Positions 42,652-51,782 of a stretch of DNA of 64,000 bases are shown here, one piece after another. Under the pieces are notes generated by a model. That model searched no databases, was not told the DNA's origin, and saw only the letters and a list, made by a program, of their open reading frames with translations. This DNA comes from Actinophytocola sp044466355 (GTDB lineage: Bacteria; Actinomycetota; Actinomycetes; Mycobacteriales; Pseudonocardiaceae). The stretch spans positions 62,001-126,000 of the forward strand of contig NZ_JBITMQ010000009.1 of NCBI RefSeq assembly GCF_044466355.1, given 5' to 3'. Made by a program: the position numbers and the translations under genes. How positions within the stretch are numbered: position 1 is the first letter of the stretch; every line of letters begins with the position of its first letter.

Positions 42652-43512
42652 CTAGGCCATGAGTCGTGCCAGATGGTCCAAGCTCTGCTTGGTGTGCGTA
42701 CGCGGAAGGGTGTCCGCGGCCGTGTCGTCAGGCAGGGCAGTGTCCTGCTCCAGTACATACCAGCCGTCGTAGTCGTTGTCCCGCAACAGCTTCAGCATCG
42801 CGGCGAGGTCCACGTCCCCTGCGCCCAGCGGCACGTAGATGCCGTCCTTGACGGCCTGCGTGTACGTGGTGGCGCCGGTGCGCACGCGCTCGGCGAGGTC
42901 CTCGCGCACGTCCTTGAGGTGCACGTGCCCGACCCGCCTCGGGTGGCGGCGCACCAGGTCGACCGGATCGGTGCCGCCGATCAGCAGGTGCCCGGTGTCG
43001 ACGCACAGCAACAGGTCCGAGTCGTGCACGAACCGCTCCACCTCGGCGTACGTCTCGACGTGCGTGCCGACGTGCGGGTGCAGCACCGTGCGCACCCCGA
43101 CGGCCGCGGCGCGCTCTGCGATGCGGCCCGCGGTGTCGACCAGCGTCGCCCATTCCGTGTCCGACAACGCGGGCCGCTCGTCGTAGCCGTCGAGCCCGGT
43201 GGCCGCGGCGAGCACCAGCACGTCACCACCGGCCGTGGCCAACAGCTCGGCGACCGCCACCGCTTCGTCCACAGTGGACCCCTCATGCAGGGGCGTGGCG
43301 AAGAACCCGCCCACAAGGCCCAGTCCGTACCCGTCCAGCAGCGTGACGAGGTCCGGCGCCGCGGTCGGCAGGTACCCGGGCGGGCCCAGCTCGGTCGCGC
43401 TGATGCCGAGCGCGGTCATCTCGCCCAGCACCCGCTCCGGCGGCAGCACCCGCCCCCAGTCCGGCACCTCGCAGACGCCCCACGAGATCGGCGCCGCGGC
43501 GACCTTCGTCAT
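42652..43512 (-). CDS. IolE-like TIM-barrel protein (myo-inosose-2 dehydratase family)
   Basis: A 286-residue xylose-isomerase-like TIM barrel. The N-terminal AAAPISWGVCEVPDWGR and the metal-ligand segments (LHPHVGTHVET, LLLCVDTGHLLIGGTDP, VGHVHLKDVR, YDGWYVLEQD) fit IolE/inosose dehydratase or isomerase. In an operon with iolG and iolD, dehydration of scyllo-inosose is the likely step. The start overlaps the iolG stop (ATGA). Confidence 0.85.
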   Translation of the reverse strand: MTKVAAAPISWGVCEVPDWGRVLPPERVLGEMTALGISATELGPPGYLPTAAPDLVTLLDGYGLGLVGGFFATPLHEGSTVDEAVAVAELLATAGGDVLVLAAATGLDGYDERPALSDTEWATLVDTAGRIAERAAAVGVRTVLHPHVGTHVETYAEVERFVHDSDLLLCVDTGHLLIGGTDPVDLVRRHPRRVGHVHLKDVREDLAERVRTGATTYTQAVKDGIYVPLGAGDVDLAAMLKLLRDNDYDGWYVLEQDTALPDDTAADTLPRTHTKQSLDHLARLMA

Positions 43513-44486
43513 GCTGTGCTCCACTGGTGAGTCCGCACCGGCCGGCCGGTGCGGCGCGACTGTTCGCACGCCTCGGCGAGCCGGAGGCTGACGAGGCTGT
43601 CGCGGGCGGGCGACGGGTTCTCCGCGCGGCCCGCGACGACGTCGGTGAACACCCGCATCTCGTTGCGGTAGGCGGGGCGGAACCGGTCGGGGAAGCCGGA
43701 GTAGGCGTCCGCGGCGCCGTTCAGCGGGGTGCGCTCGTCGAGCCCGACCGCGACGGAGTCCCGTGCGCCGAGCACCTCGACGCGGTGGTCGTAGCCGAGC
43801 GGGTCGTGCCGGCCGCCGGTCAGCACGGCGTGCGCGCCGCCGGCGAACTTCAGCAGCACCACGGCGTTGTCGACGTCGTCGGCGGCCGCGAACGCGTCGT
43901 CGACCAGCACCGAACCGGACGCGTACACCTCGACGACCGGCTCGCCGACCAGCCACGGCACGGCGTCGAGGTCGTGGATGAGCAGGTCCCGGAAGATGCC
44001 GCCGGAACTGGGCAGGTAGGAGAAATCCGGTGGCTGGGCGTCGAAACCGGTGGCGCGGACGTGGTAGATCGCACCGAGTTCGCCGTCGGCGATGCGACGG
44101 TGCAGGTCGACCATGGCCGGGTCGAAGCGCCGCTGGAAACCGACCAGCACCGGCACGTCGGTCGCCTCGATCTCGTCGACCAGCGCGGACATCGCGGCCA
44201 CGTCGGCGGCGATGGGCTTCTCGCACAACACCGGCGTGTGTGTGGCGAGGCACGCCCGGACGAGGGACGGGTGCGTGTCGGTGGGCGTGGCGACGAGGAC
44301 CCCGTCGCTGCCGTCGAGGAGTTCGTCGAGTGCCGGCACCGCGCGGGACTTCGGCAACGTGGCGGCCTGTTCGGCCCGCCCGGCGACCGGGTCGTAGAGC
44401 ACAACCTCACTGACCTGGGACAACGCGGACAGGTTCGCCGCATGCATGGTCCCGATCCGCCCGACTCCCGCGACCCCGATACGCAT
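43509..44486 (-). CDS. iolG: Gfo/Idh/MocA oxidoreductase, inositol 2-dehydrogenase
   Basis: A 325-residue NAD(P)-dependent dehydrogenase. It has the Rossmann motif GVAGVGRIG, the catalytic Lys in CEKPIA and the substrate segment GGIFRDLLIHDLD. It would oxidise myo-inositol to scyllo-inosose. First gene of the operon that runs through the IolE-like gene, the transporter and iolD. A LacI-type operator lies 14 nt upstream of the ATG. Confidence 0.92.
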   Translation of the reverse strand: MRIGVAGVGRIGTMHAANLSALSQVSEVVLYDPVAGRAEQAATLPKSRAVPALDELLDGSDGVLVATPTDTHPSLVRACLATHTPVLCEKPIAADVAAMSALVDEIEATDVPVLVGFQRRFDPAMVDLHRRIADGELGAIYHVRATGFDAQPPDFSYLPSSGGIFRDLLIHDLDAVPWLVGEPVVEVYASGSVLVDDAFAAADDVDNAVVLLKFAGGAHAVLTGGRHDPLGYDHRVEVLGARDSVAVGLDERTPLNGAADAYSGFPDRFRPAYRNEMRVFTDVVAGRAENPSPARDSLVSLRLAEACEQSRRTGRPVRTHQWSTA

Positions 44487-44499
44487 ACTGCTCCTTGTG

Positions 44500-44513
44500 T
44501 TGGAGCGCTCTAA
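44500..44513 (+). promoter_or_regulatory. LacI-family operator in the iolG / lacI divergent promoter
   Basis: TTGGAGCGCTCTAA is a near-perfect palindrome centred on GAGCGCTC, the typical LacI-family site with a central CG. It lies between iolG (start 44486) and the regulator (start 44564). Confidence 0.7.
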
Positions 44514-44563
44514 TCGGCCTATCCTGTAATGGCCGTCACATTCGTGTCAAGGAGGTTGCCGCA

Positions 44564-45544
44564 TTGGGCCGCCCCACCATGGAGGACGTCGCGGCGCGGG
44601 CGGGCGTGTCCCGGGCGCTGGTGTCACTGGTGATGCGCGGCTCGCCGAAGGTGAGCACGGCCCGGCGCACGGCGGTGCTCGAAGCGGCCGCCGAGCTGGG
44701 TTACTCGCCGCACGCCATGGCGCGCTCGCTGGCGTCGCGGACGTCGCACGTGCTGGGTGTGATGGTGTCGGACCTGCACAACCCGTTCTGGGCTGAGGTC
44801 GTCGACGGTCTCGACGCCGCCGCCCGCGCGGCCGGGTTCGAGTTGGTGATCAACACGGGCGGGCGGAGTCCGGCACGGGAACAGCAGGCGCTGCGGTCGC
44901 TGACGTCGTTCCGCCCGGCAGGGCTCGCGTTGCTGGGCCCGGTGGTGCCGTCGGCGGCGATCACCTCGGCGGCGGACGCCCCGTTGGTGCTCGTGTCGCG
45001 GTCGTCCCGGTTGTCCACTGTGGACACGGTGAACGACGACGGGCACGCCGGGTCGGCGCTGGCGGTCGATCACCTGGTCGCGTTGGGGCACCGGGAGATC
45101 GTGCACATCGACGGCGGCGCGGGGTCGCAGTCGGCGCCGCGACGGAAGGGGTACCGGGTGGCCATGTCCCGGCACGGGCTGACGCCACGCGTGGTCCACG
45201 GCGAGTACACGGAAGCGGCGGGCGCGGCGGCAGTGCGTTCGTTGCGGCAGCCGTTCACGGCCGTGCTCGCCGCGAACGACCTGAACGCGGTCGGGGTGCT
45301 GTCGGCGCTGGCGGAGGCGGGGCTGCGGGTGCCGGCGGACGTGTCGGTGGTGGGGTACGACAACACGTGGCTGGCGGGGTTGCGGCACATCGGGCTCACG
45401 ACGATCGACCAGCCGAGGGAGGAGATGGGGCGGTTGGCGGCGGAGGCGTTGATCGCACGGGTGCGCGGGGAGCGGACGTCGCCCGCGCGGCTCGTGGTGC
45501 GGCCGACGCTGGTGGTCCGCACGACAACCGGCCCAGTGCCCTGA
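44564..45544 (+). CDS. LacI-family transcriptional regulator of the inositol operon
   Basis: A 326-residue repressor. The N-terminal helix-turn-helix reads PTMEDVAARAGVSRALVSLV, followed by the hinge helix PHAMARSLAS and a periplasmic-binding-like sensor. It starts at TTG 44564 because AAGGAGG (44549-44555) is 8 nt upstream; ATG 44579 would cut into the first helix. Divergent from iolG. The inducer is probably an inositol derivative, by context. Convergent with the SGNH hydrolase (11 nt). Confidence 0.92.
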   Translation: MGRPTMEDVAARAGVSRALVSLVMRGSPKVSTARRTAVLEAAAELGYSPHAMARSLASRTSHVLGVMVSDLHNPFWAEVVDGLDAAARAAGFELVINTGGRSPAREQQALRSLTSFRPAGLALLGPVVPSAAITSAADAPLVLVSRSSRLSTVDTVNDDGHAGSALAVDHLVALGHREIVHIDGGAGSQSAPRRKGYRVAMSRHGLTPRVVHGEYTEAAGAAAVRSLRQPFTAVLAANDLNAVGVLSALAEAGLRVPADVSVVGYDNTWLAGLRHIGLTTIDQPREEMGRLAAEALIARVRGERTSPARLVVRPTLVVRTTTGPVP

Positions 45545-45555
45545 AAGGCATGGGG

Positions 45556-46401
45556 TTACCCGCCGATCGCCGCCGCCACCACCGTTGCCATGCCGCGCAT
45601 GCCCGTGGCGTTCGGGTGCAGCGGGGCGGCCACGTTCTCCGGGATGAACGGTTCCGTCCAGCGGACGGACGCGGACTTGCACACGTCCTTGCCGACGCCC
45701 GGAGTACGGATGTCCACATAGGTCGCGCCACCGGCGGCCGACGCGTCCGCCAACACCTGGTTCAGCTGGTCGATCTTGGCCTGGATGTAGTTCGCGTCGC
45801 GGGGCCAGACCTGCACGCGCGGGTAGCAGCCGTCCGGCGGCAGGTACGTCGTGTAGCCGACGACGAACACGCGCGCGTTCGGCGACCGCTCGTGGATGGC
45901 CGCGAGGACGGCGTCGACGCGCGGCCGCACCGCCGCCACCCGCTCGCCGTAGACGTCACGGCCGCCCGCGGTGTACTCGTCCTTGCACGAGTCCCCGGAC
46001 AGCCACTCCGGCCACACGTTCAGGCACGACTCCGCCAGCCCGACCAGCCCCGCGTCGTTGCCGCCGATCTGCAGCGTCACCACCGACGTGTCCGCGGTCA
46101 GCGCGTCCAGCTGCGGGGGCGCGGTGCCGAGATCGGTCTCCTGCGGGTTGAACATGTCGTTCGTGTCCGCGCCCGAGCAGGTCACGTCCGTCAGCGCCAG
46201 GCCGAGCTGGGCGGCCGCCAGCTTCGGGTAGTTCGCCGTCGAGCGGAAACAGCCCGGCATCGACAGGTCCGGCAACGGGATCAGCGGCCCGGACGCGGCG
46301 GAGTCGCCCAGGGCCACGTAGCGAGACGGGGCGGCCGAGGCGACTCCCGGCACCGACAAAGCCAGTAGGACAGGCAGAACCAACACGACCAGCCGACGCA
46401 T
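45556..46401 (-). CDS. secreted SGNH/GDSL hydrolase (lipase/esterase)
   Basis: A 281-residue protein with signal peptide (residues 1-23, cut after ASA). SGNH blocks: GDSAASG (nucleophile Ser), the Gly block GADTNDM, the Asn block QIGGNDAGLV and a C-terminal LHPNATGM with the catalytic Asp/His region. Six or more Cys suggest disulfides, as in secreted actinobacterial lipases. Substrate unknown. Confidence 0.93.
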   Translation of the reverse strand: MRRLVVLVLPVLLALSVPGVASAAPSRYVALGDSAASGPLIPLPDLSMPGCFRSTANYPKLAAAQLGLALTDVTCSGADTNDMFNPQETDLGTAPPQLDALTADTSVVTLQIGGNDAGLVGLAESCLNVWPEWLSGDSCKDEYTAGGRDVYGERVAAVRPRVDAVLAAIHERSPNARVFVVGYTTYLPPDGCYPRVQVWPRDANYIQAKIDQLNQVLADASAAGGATYVDIRTPGVGKDVCKSASVRWTEPFIPENVAAPLHPNATGMRGMATVVAAAIGG

Positions 46402-46415
46402 CGTCGTTGACCTCC

Positions 46416-46457
46416 GGGCAGGGAACCGGACGTGAAACAGTGTCAGGTTCCCTGCCC
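46416..46457 (-). terminator. 12-bp inverted repeat after tctA
   Basis: GGGCAGGGAACC (46416-46427) and GGTTCCCTGCCC (46446-46457) pair perfectly around an 18-nt loop. It lies between the tctA stop and the start of the SGNH gene, so it may end the tct transcript or act as an operator for the hydrolase. Confidence 0.6.
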
Positions 46458-46467
46458 GCTGTGTAAA

Positions 46468-47961
46468 TCACCCAACCGGCTGCCGCGCGCGGGTGAATCG
46501 GCGGACCAGCGGCCACAGCAGGATCACCAGCACGATCGCGTAGACGACCACCGAGAACGTCGTGTTCACCAGTCCCGTCAGCGAACCGTCCGAGATCTGC
46601 AGTGCCCGCCGCATCTGCTGTTCCGCCGCCGGGCCGAGGATCACGCCGATCACCGCGGGCAGGATCGGCAGGCCGTACCGCCGCATCGCGAAACCGAGCA
46701 CACCGATCACGAACAGCACGAGCAGGTCCACGACCTGGCCGCTCACCGCGTACGCGCCCACCGACGCGAAGAACAGGATCCCCGCGTACAGGTAGGGCCT
46801 CGGGATCTTCAGCAGCTTCGCCCACACCGGCGCCAGCGGCAGGTTCAGGACCAGCAACAACACGGTGCCGACGAACAGCGACGCGATCAGGCCCCACACC
46901 AGGTCCGCCTCGCGCTCGAACAGCAGCGGGCCCGGTTGGATGCCGTACTGCTGGAACGCCGCCAGCATCACGGCCGCCGTCGCCGTCGTCGGCAGGCCCA
47001 GCGTCAACATCGTGACCAGCGTGCCCGACGCGGACGCCGACGCCGTCGACTCCGGCCCCGCCACACCCTCGATCGCGCCCTTGCCGAACTCGTCGCGGTG
47101 TTTCGACAGCCGCTTCTCCGCCACGTACGACAGGAACGTCGGGATCTCCGCGCCACCGGCCGGGATCGCGCCGAACGGGAACCCGATCACCGGGCCGCGC
47201 AGCCACGGTTTCCACGTGCGCTTCAGGTCCTCGCGCCCCAGCCACGGCCTGCCCACCGGAATGGGCTCGTCGGTCGAGTGCCGCAGCCGCGACGCGATCC
47301 ACAGCGACTCGCCCACCGCGAACAGGCCGACCGCGACGATCACGACGTCGATGCCGTCGGCCAGTTCCAGCGAACCGAACGTCAGACGGGACTGGCCGGT
47401 CATCTCGTCGAGTCCGACCAGGCCGATCGTGAGGCCGATCAACAGGGACGCGAAGCCGCGGATCCGCGACTTCCCGAGCACCGACGTGACGCCGATGAAC
47501 GCGAGGATCATGATCGCGAAGTAGTCCGGCGCGCCGATGTCCACCGCGTGCGCCGCGATGAACGGGGCCAGCAGCACGATGCCGATCGTGCCGATCATCG
47601 CGCCGGCGAAGTGGCCGATCGCGGCCGCCGCAAGCGCTTGCGAACCCCGGCCGCGTTTCGCCATCTGGTTGCCCTCGATGGCCGTGACCACCGCCGCGCT
47701 CTCACCCGGTGTGTTCAACAGGATCGACGTGGTGGACCCGCCGAACATGCCGCCGTAGTAGATGCCGGCGAACATGATGAACGCGGCCGTCGGGTTCAGG
47801 CCGTACGTCACCGGCAGCAGCAACGCGACCGCCATCGCCGGGCCGATGCCCGGCAGCACACCGATGAACGTGCCCAGCAGCACGCCGACCGCGGCCAGCA
47901 GCAGGTGCGTCGGGGTGAGCGCGGTGCCGAACCCGTCGATCAGCTGTGTCAAGGAGTCCAC
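46468..47961 (-). CDS. tctA: tripartite tricarboxylate transporter, large permease TctA
   Basis: A 497-residue membrane protein with about 11-12 TM helices and the TctA motifs FIGVLPGIGPAMAVALLLP, YYGGMFGGSTTSILLNTPG and FGAIPAGGAEIPTFLSY. Works with TctB and TctC to import citrate-type tricarboxylates with cations. Start GTG 47961, 1 nt after tctB. Confidence 0.95.
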   Translation of the reverse strand: MDSLTQLIDGFGTALTPTHLLLAAVGVLLGTFIGVLPGIGPAMAVALLLPVTYGLNPTAAFIMFAGIYYGGMFGGSTTSILLNTPGESAAVVTAIEGNQMAKRGRGSQALAAAAIGHFAGAMIGTIGIVLLAPFIAAHAVDIGAPDYFAIMILAFIGVTSVLGKSRIRGFASLLIGLTIGLVGLDEMTGQSRLTFGSLELADGIDVVIVAVGLFAVGESLWIASRLRHSTDEPIPVGRPWLGREDLKRTWKPWLRGPVIGFPFGAIPAGGAEIPTFLSYVAEKRLSKHRDEFGKGAIEGVAGPESTASASASGTLVTMLTLGLPTTATAAVMLAAFQQYGIQPGPLLFEREADLVWGLIASLFVGTVLLLVLNLPLAPVWAKLLKIPRPYLYAGILFFASVGAYAVSGQVVDLLVLFVIGVLGFAMRRYGLPILPAVIGVILGPAAEQQMRRALQISDGSLTGLVNTTFSVVVYAIVLVILLWPLVRRFTRARQPVG

Positions 47962-47962
47962 G

Positions 47963-48460
47963 TCAGAACACCTCCATCAGCGGGCCGCCGGGCAACGGCA
48001 CCCCCAGCAGACTGTCGAACAGCACGAACGTCAGGATCGACATGGCCGCCGCGATCAGCGGGTCACGCACGAACGCGCGTGACCCGAGCGCGTACGCCGC
48101 GCCCCAGAACAGGATCGCGCCGGAGATCGGGAATCCGACGACACCGATCAGCGCCGCGTTCGCGAGGAACGCCGCCGACAGCAGCAACACCGTGCGCCAG
48201 TCGCTCGGCGCGGACAGGTCGACATCCTCGCCGCCCTCCGCCTCACCACGGCCGCCCCGCAGCACGTCCCGTGCCAGCAGCACGGCGACCACCACCAGCA
48301 GCACGCCGACCACCACCGGCACGGCCTTCGGACCGACGGGGCCGCGCTGTGCGAAGTCGGTCGGGATGTTGACCGCGTCGACCAGCACCAGCACGCCGAG
48401 CACCGCGAGCAACGCGCAGATGCCCAGTTCGGAGCGGTCGCGCCTCTCGAGAACCGTCAT
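47963..48460 (-). CDS. tctB: tripartite tricarboxylate transporter, small permease TctB
   Basis: A 165-residue protein with four TM helices; the charged central loop (RGGRGEAEGGEDVD) separates two pairs. Size and position between tctC and tctA are typical. ATG 48460 overlaps the tctC stop (ATGA). Confidence 0.92.
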   Translation of the reverse strand: MTVLERRDRSELGICALLAVLGVLVLVDAVNIPTDFAQRGPVGPKAVPVVVGVLLVVVAVLLARDVLRGGRGEAEGGEDVDLSAPSDWRTVLLLSAAFLANAALIGVVGFPISGAILFWGAAYALGSRAFVRDPLIAAAMSILTFVLFDSLLGVPLPGGPLMEVF

Positions 48461-49440
48461 AGCCCCAGCTCCGTCAGCACACCGGCGACGCGGTCGTTCT
48501 CGTCCGCGAGGAAGTCGCCGAACTCCTTGCCTGACTGGAACGCGGGCGTCCACCCGTTGCGCTCCAGTGCTTCCTTCCACTGCGGGGTGTCCTGCAGGTC
48601 GGTGAACAGGCGCACCAGCCGGTCGGTGTCGTTCTGTGAGATGCCCGGTGGCGCGACGATCCCGCGCCAGTTCGTGAAGTCGACGTCCACACCGGACTCC
48701 TTCAGCGTGGGCGCGTCGAGGCCGTCGACCCGTTCCGCGCTGGTCACCGCGAGCACGCGCAGGTCACCGGACTCGATCTGGTCGCGGTACTCGCCGACCC
48801 CCGAGACGCCGAACGCGATCTTGCCGCCCAGCACGGACGCGAGCAGCTCACCGCCGCCGTCGTAGGACACGTACCGCACGTCCTTGGGCGCGAGCCCGAT
48901 GGCCTTGGCGAACAACATCGGCGCGAGGTGGTCAGGACCGCCCGGCGACGACCCGCCGCCGACCGGCACCGCGCCCGGGTCGGCCTTCCACGCGTCGATC
49001 AGCTGGCCGATGTCCTGGAACGGCGAGTCCTTCGCCACCACCACGATGTCCGGTTCCTCGATGAGCTTCGCGATCGGCGTGGTGTCCTGCAGGGACGACG
49101 GCGAGTGGTTCGTGTGGACACTGCCGACCACGCCGAGGCCCATCGACATGACCAGCTTGTCGTTGCCCGCCTCGTTGACCAGGCGGCCCAGCCCGACCGT
49201 GCCGCCCGCGCCGGGCAGGTTGAACACCTCGACACCGCGGGTGAGCTCCGCGTCCTCCACGGCCTTGGCCGCGGTTCTCGCGGTGATGTCGTAGCCGCCG
49301 CCCGGGGTGTTCGGCACGAGGATCCGCAGACCGCGGACCTGGCCACCCGCGTAGTCGTCCGTGCCGGAGGAGATCAGCGGCGGTATCAGCAGAACCGCCG
49401 CGAGCGCGGCCAGTGCCGCGATCCAGGGTTTCGCACGCAT
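48457..49440 (-). CDS. tctC: tricarboxylate-binding protein TctC
   Basis: A 327-residue Bug/TctC-type solute-binding protein with N-terminal signal/anchor MRAKPWIAALAALAAVLLIP. Binding-protein motifs: ILVPNTPGGGYDITAR, NLPGAGGTVGLG, and FTNWRGIVAPPGIS. ATG 49440 is preferred because GAGAGG lies 8 nt upstream and it starts at the signal peptide; ATG 49479 is the longer alternative. Divergent from the sensor kinase. Confidence 0.93.
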   Translation of the reverse strand: MRAKPWIAALAALAAVLLIPPLISSGTDDYAGGQVRGLRILVPNTPGGGYDITARTAAKAVEDAELTRGVEVFNLPGAGGTVGLGRLVNEAGNDKLVMSMGLGVVGSVHTNHSPSSLQDTTPIAKLIEEPDIVVVAKDSPFQDIGQLIDAWKADPGAVPVGGGSSPGGPDHLAPMLFAKAIGLAPKDVRYVSYDGGGELLASVLGGKIAFGVSGVGEYRDQIESGDLRVLAVTSAERVDGLDAPTLKESGVDVDFTNWRGIVAPPGISQNDTDRLVRLFTDLQDTPQWKEALERNGWTPAFQSGKEFGDFLADENDRVAGVLTELGL

Positions 49441-49575
49441 TAGGCGAGCCTCTCTGCTCGTCATCGTTTGCGTGCTCATGGTGCGGCCGGGTTACCTTCT
49501 TGTCGTCTTTAGTCGCACAGCGGTCGTTGTGGTCGTTGTGGTCACGAGGAGGTCGTCACGGCTGATCGCGGCCCG

Positions 49576-51105
49576 TTGTCGCGGCAGCTGCTCGGCTGGC
49601 AGCTGCTGATCGTCGTCGCGCTGCTCGCGGCCGTGGCGGTGTTCTCCGCGATCCAGTCCAACAAGACGTTCACCGCCGTCGAGGGCCGCCGGGTGCTGTC
49701 GGTCGCCGAGGACGTGGCCGCGCAGCTGAGCGTCCGGGAGGCACTGGCCGACCCGCTGCGCCACCACCAGCTGCCGTCGTTCGCGACCAGTGCGCGCAAC
49801 CTGTCCGGCGCCGCGTACGTGACCATCGCCCGCCCCGACCTGACGGTCCTGACCTCGCAGAACCCGGACGAACTCGGCGCGAAGCTGCCCGTCGGCGACT
49901 CGATGATCCGGCAGGGCCGCTCGTGGGTGGGCGTCATCGACGACTCGCTGGTCGCGCACGTGCCGGTGATGAGCGACGAGGGCGACGTGGTCGGTGTCGT
50001 GGCCGCGGGCGTGGCCACCCCGACGTTCCTGGAGGGCGTCGTCAGCTCACCGGCCGAGGCGCTGACCATCCTCGGCATCGCGCTGGTGGTCGGCGTCGTC
50101 GGGTCGCTGCTGCTGGCCGGGCGGGTGAAACGGCAGACGTTCGGGCTGGAGCCACGCGAGATCGCGGGCCTGGTCGAGCACCGCGAGGCCATGCTGCACG
50201 GCATCCGCGAGGGCGTCGTCGGTCTCGACACCGCGGACCGGATCACGCTGGTCAACGACCAGGCACGGCGCCTGCTGTCGCTGCCGGACGACGTGGTCGG
50301 CGCGTCCGTGCACGAGCTGGAGCTGAACGACCGGCTCGTCGACGTGCTCACCGGCCGTGTCGAGGGCAACGACCAGATCGTGCTGCGCCGCGGCCGGGTG
50401 CTGATCATGAACCGCATGCCGATCGCGTCGCGCGACACGGCGGTCGGCTCGGTCGTCACGCTGCGGGACCGCACGGAGTTCGTGACGCTGCAACAGGAAC
50501 TGGACACGAACCGGTCCACCACCGACGCGTTGCGTGCGCAGGCGCACGAGTTCACCAACCGCCTGCACACCATCGCCGGGCTCATCGAGCTGGGCGAGTA
50601 CGACGAGGTGCGCCGGTACGTCGACCGCGTCAGCCACACGCGCGAAGCCTGGCACGCCGAGGTGAGCGAACGCGTCGGCGACTCGGCGGTGGCCGCGCTG
50701 CTGATCGCGAAGGCGAGTGTGGCGGCGGAGCACAACGTGGGCCTGCGCCTGACGCCCGGCAGCCACCTCGGCGAGGTCGAGGAGTCGCTGTCCGCGGACC
50801 TGGTCACGGTGCTGGGCAACCTGGTCGACAACGCGATCGACGCGCTGCCCGGCGCGGGCTGGATCGAGGTGGGCCTGACCCACGGCGACGACGAGGTCCG
50901 CGTCGTCGTCACCGACTCCGGTCCCGGTGTGGCACCGGACCTCGCCGAGGAGATCTTCGCCCGCGGCTTCACCACGAAGGCCGCCGAGGAAGGCGGGCAA
51001 CGCGGCCTCGGTCTCGCGCTGACGAGGCAGACGTGCCGCCGCAGAGGCGGTTCCGTCGAGGTGTCCGGCGCGGCGTTCACGGCACGGCTAGGAGTACACG
51101 CATGA
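49576..51105 (+). CDS. CitA/DcuS-family sensor histidine kinase
   Basis: About 509 residues: TM1 (about 8-28), an extracytoplasmic PASTA/CitA-like PAS sensor, TM2 (about 155-178), a cytoplasmic PAS domain (REGVVGLDTADRITLVNDQARR), the HAEF-type phospho-acceptor in AQAHEFTNRLHTIAGLIEL and an ATPase domain (LVDNAIDALPG, DSGPGV, GLGLALTRQ). It pairs with the regulator that follows (ATGA) and probably controls tctABC, as such systems do. TTG 49576 is the first ordinary start; the best ribosome site, GAGGAGG at 49546-49552, fits instead an ACG at 49558. Confidence 0.9.
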   Translation: MSRQLLGWQLLIVVALLAAVAVFSAIQSNKTFTAVEGRRVLSVAEDVAAQLSVREALADPLRHHQLPSFATSARNLSGAAYVTIARPDLTVLTSQNPDELGAKLPVGDSMIRQGRSWVGVIDDSLVAHVPVMSDEGDVVGVVAAGVATPTFLEGVVSSPAEALTILGIALVVGVVGSLLLAGRVKRQTFGLEPREIAGLVEHREAMLHGIREGVVGLDTADRITLVNDQARRLLSLPDDVVGASVHELELNDRLVDVLTGRVEGNDQIVLRRGRVLIMNRMPIASRDTAVGSVVTLRDRTEFVTLQQELDTNRSTTDALRAQAHEFTNRLHTIAGLIELGEYDEVRRYVDRVSHTREAWHAEVSERVGDSAVAALLIAKASVAAEHNVGLRLTPGSHLGEVEESLSADLVTVLGNLVDNAIDALPGAGWIEVGLTHGDDEVRVVVTDSGPGVAPDLAEEIFARGFTTKAAEEGGQRGLGLALTRQTCRRRGGSVEVSGAAFTARLGVHA

Positions 51106-51761
51106 TCCGCGTCCTGGTGGTGGACGACGACTTCATGGTCGCGAAGGTCCACAGTGGATATGTCGGCAGAACGCCCGGCTTCGAGGTGGTCGGTGTGGCG
51201 CACACGGGCGCGGACGCGGTGCGGGCCGTCGACGACCTGCGCCCCGACCTGGTGCTGCTGGACATCTACCTGCCCGACCGCGACGGTGTGTCGGTCCTGC
51301 GTGAGCTGCGCACGGTCGCGGACACCGACGTGATCGTGATCAGCGCGGCGAACGACGTGGAGACGGTGCGGGCAGCCATGCGCGGCGGTGTGCTGCACTA
51401 CCTCATCAAGCCGTTCACCTACGCCGCGCTGTACGACCAGTTGCGGCATTTCGCGTCCCTGCACCGGAAACTGAGCGCGCTGTCGCAGGCCGGACAGTCC
51501 GATGTGGACCAGGTGTTCGGCGGCAGGCCGTCGGGGGCGGCCGCGTTGCCCAAGGGCCTGAGTGGCGAGACGGCGACGCTGGTCGCGGAGGTCCTGCGGT
51601 CGACCGACGACGTTTCGGCGGCCGAATGCGCTGCCCGCACGGACATCTCCCGGGTCAGCGCCCGTCGCTACCTCGAGCACTACGTGTCCACCGGGCAGGC
51701 CGAGGTCCGCCTCCGGTACGGCACCGGCCGGCCGGAACGCCGCTACTACTGGCTGTCCTGA
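51102..51761 (+). CDS. CitB/DcuR-family response regulator
   Basis: A 219-residue regulator: receiver (VVDDDFMV, phospho-acceptor Asp in LVLLDIYLPDRDG, Lys in YLIKPFTYAAL) and a C-terminal CitB-type helix-turn-helix (DVSAAECAARTDISRVSARRYLEHYV). The start overlaps the kinase stop. It likely activates the divergent tct operon in response to tricarboxylates. Confidence 0.93.
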   Translation: MIRVLVVDDDFMVAKVHSGYVGRTPGFEVVGVAHTGADAVRAVDDLRPDLVLLDIYLPDRDGVSVLRELRTVADTDVIVISAANDVETVRAAMRGGVLHYLIKPFTYAALYDQLRHFASLHRKLSALSQAGQSDVDQVFGGRPSGAAALPKGLSGETATLVAEVLRSTDDVSAAECAARTDISRVSARRYLEHYVSTGQAEVRLRYGTGRPERRYYWLS

Positions 51762-51782
51762 CCGGACGGAGACAGCCTCGGT

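Noticed and set aside
46432..48372. A 646-codon plus-strand open frame opposite tctA/tctB
   Set aside because: The product is His/Arg/Gln-rich nonsense typical of an antisense frame; the minus strand encodes clear Tct proteins.
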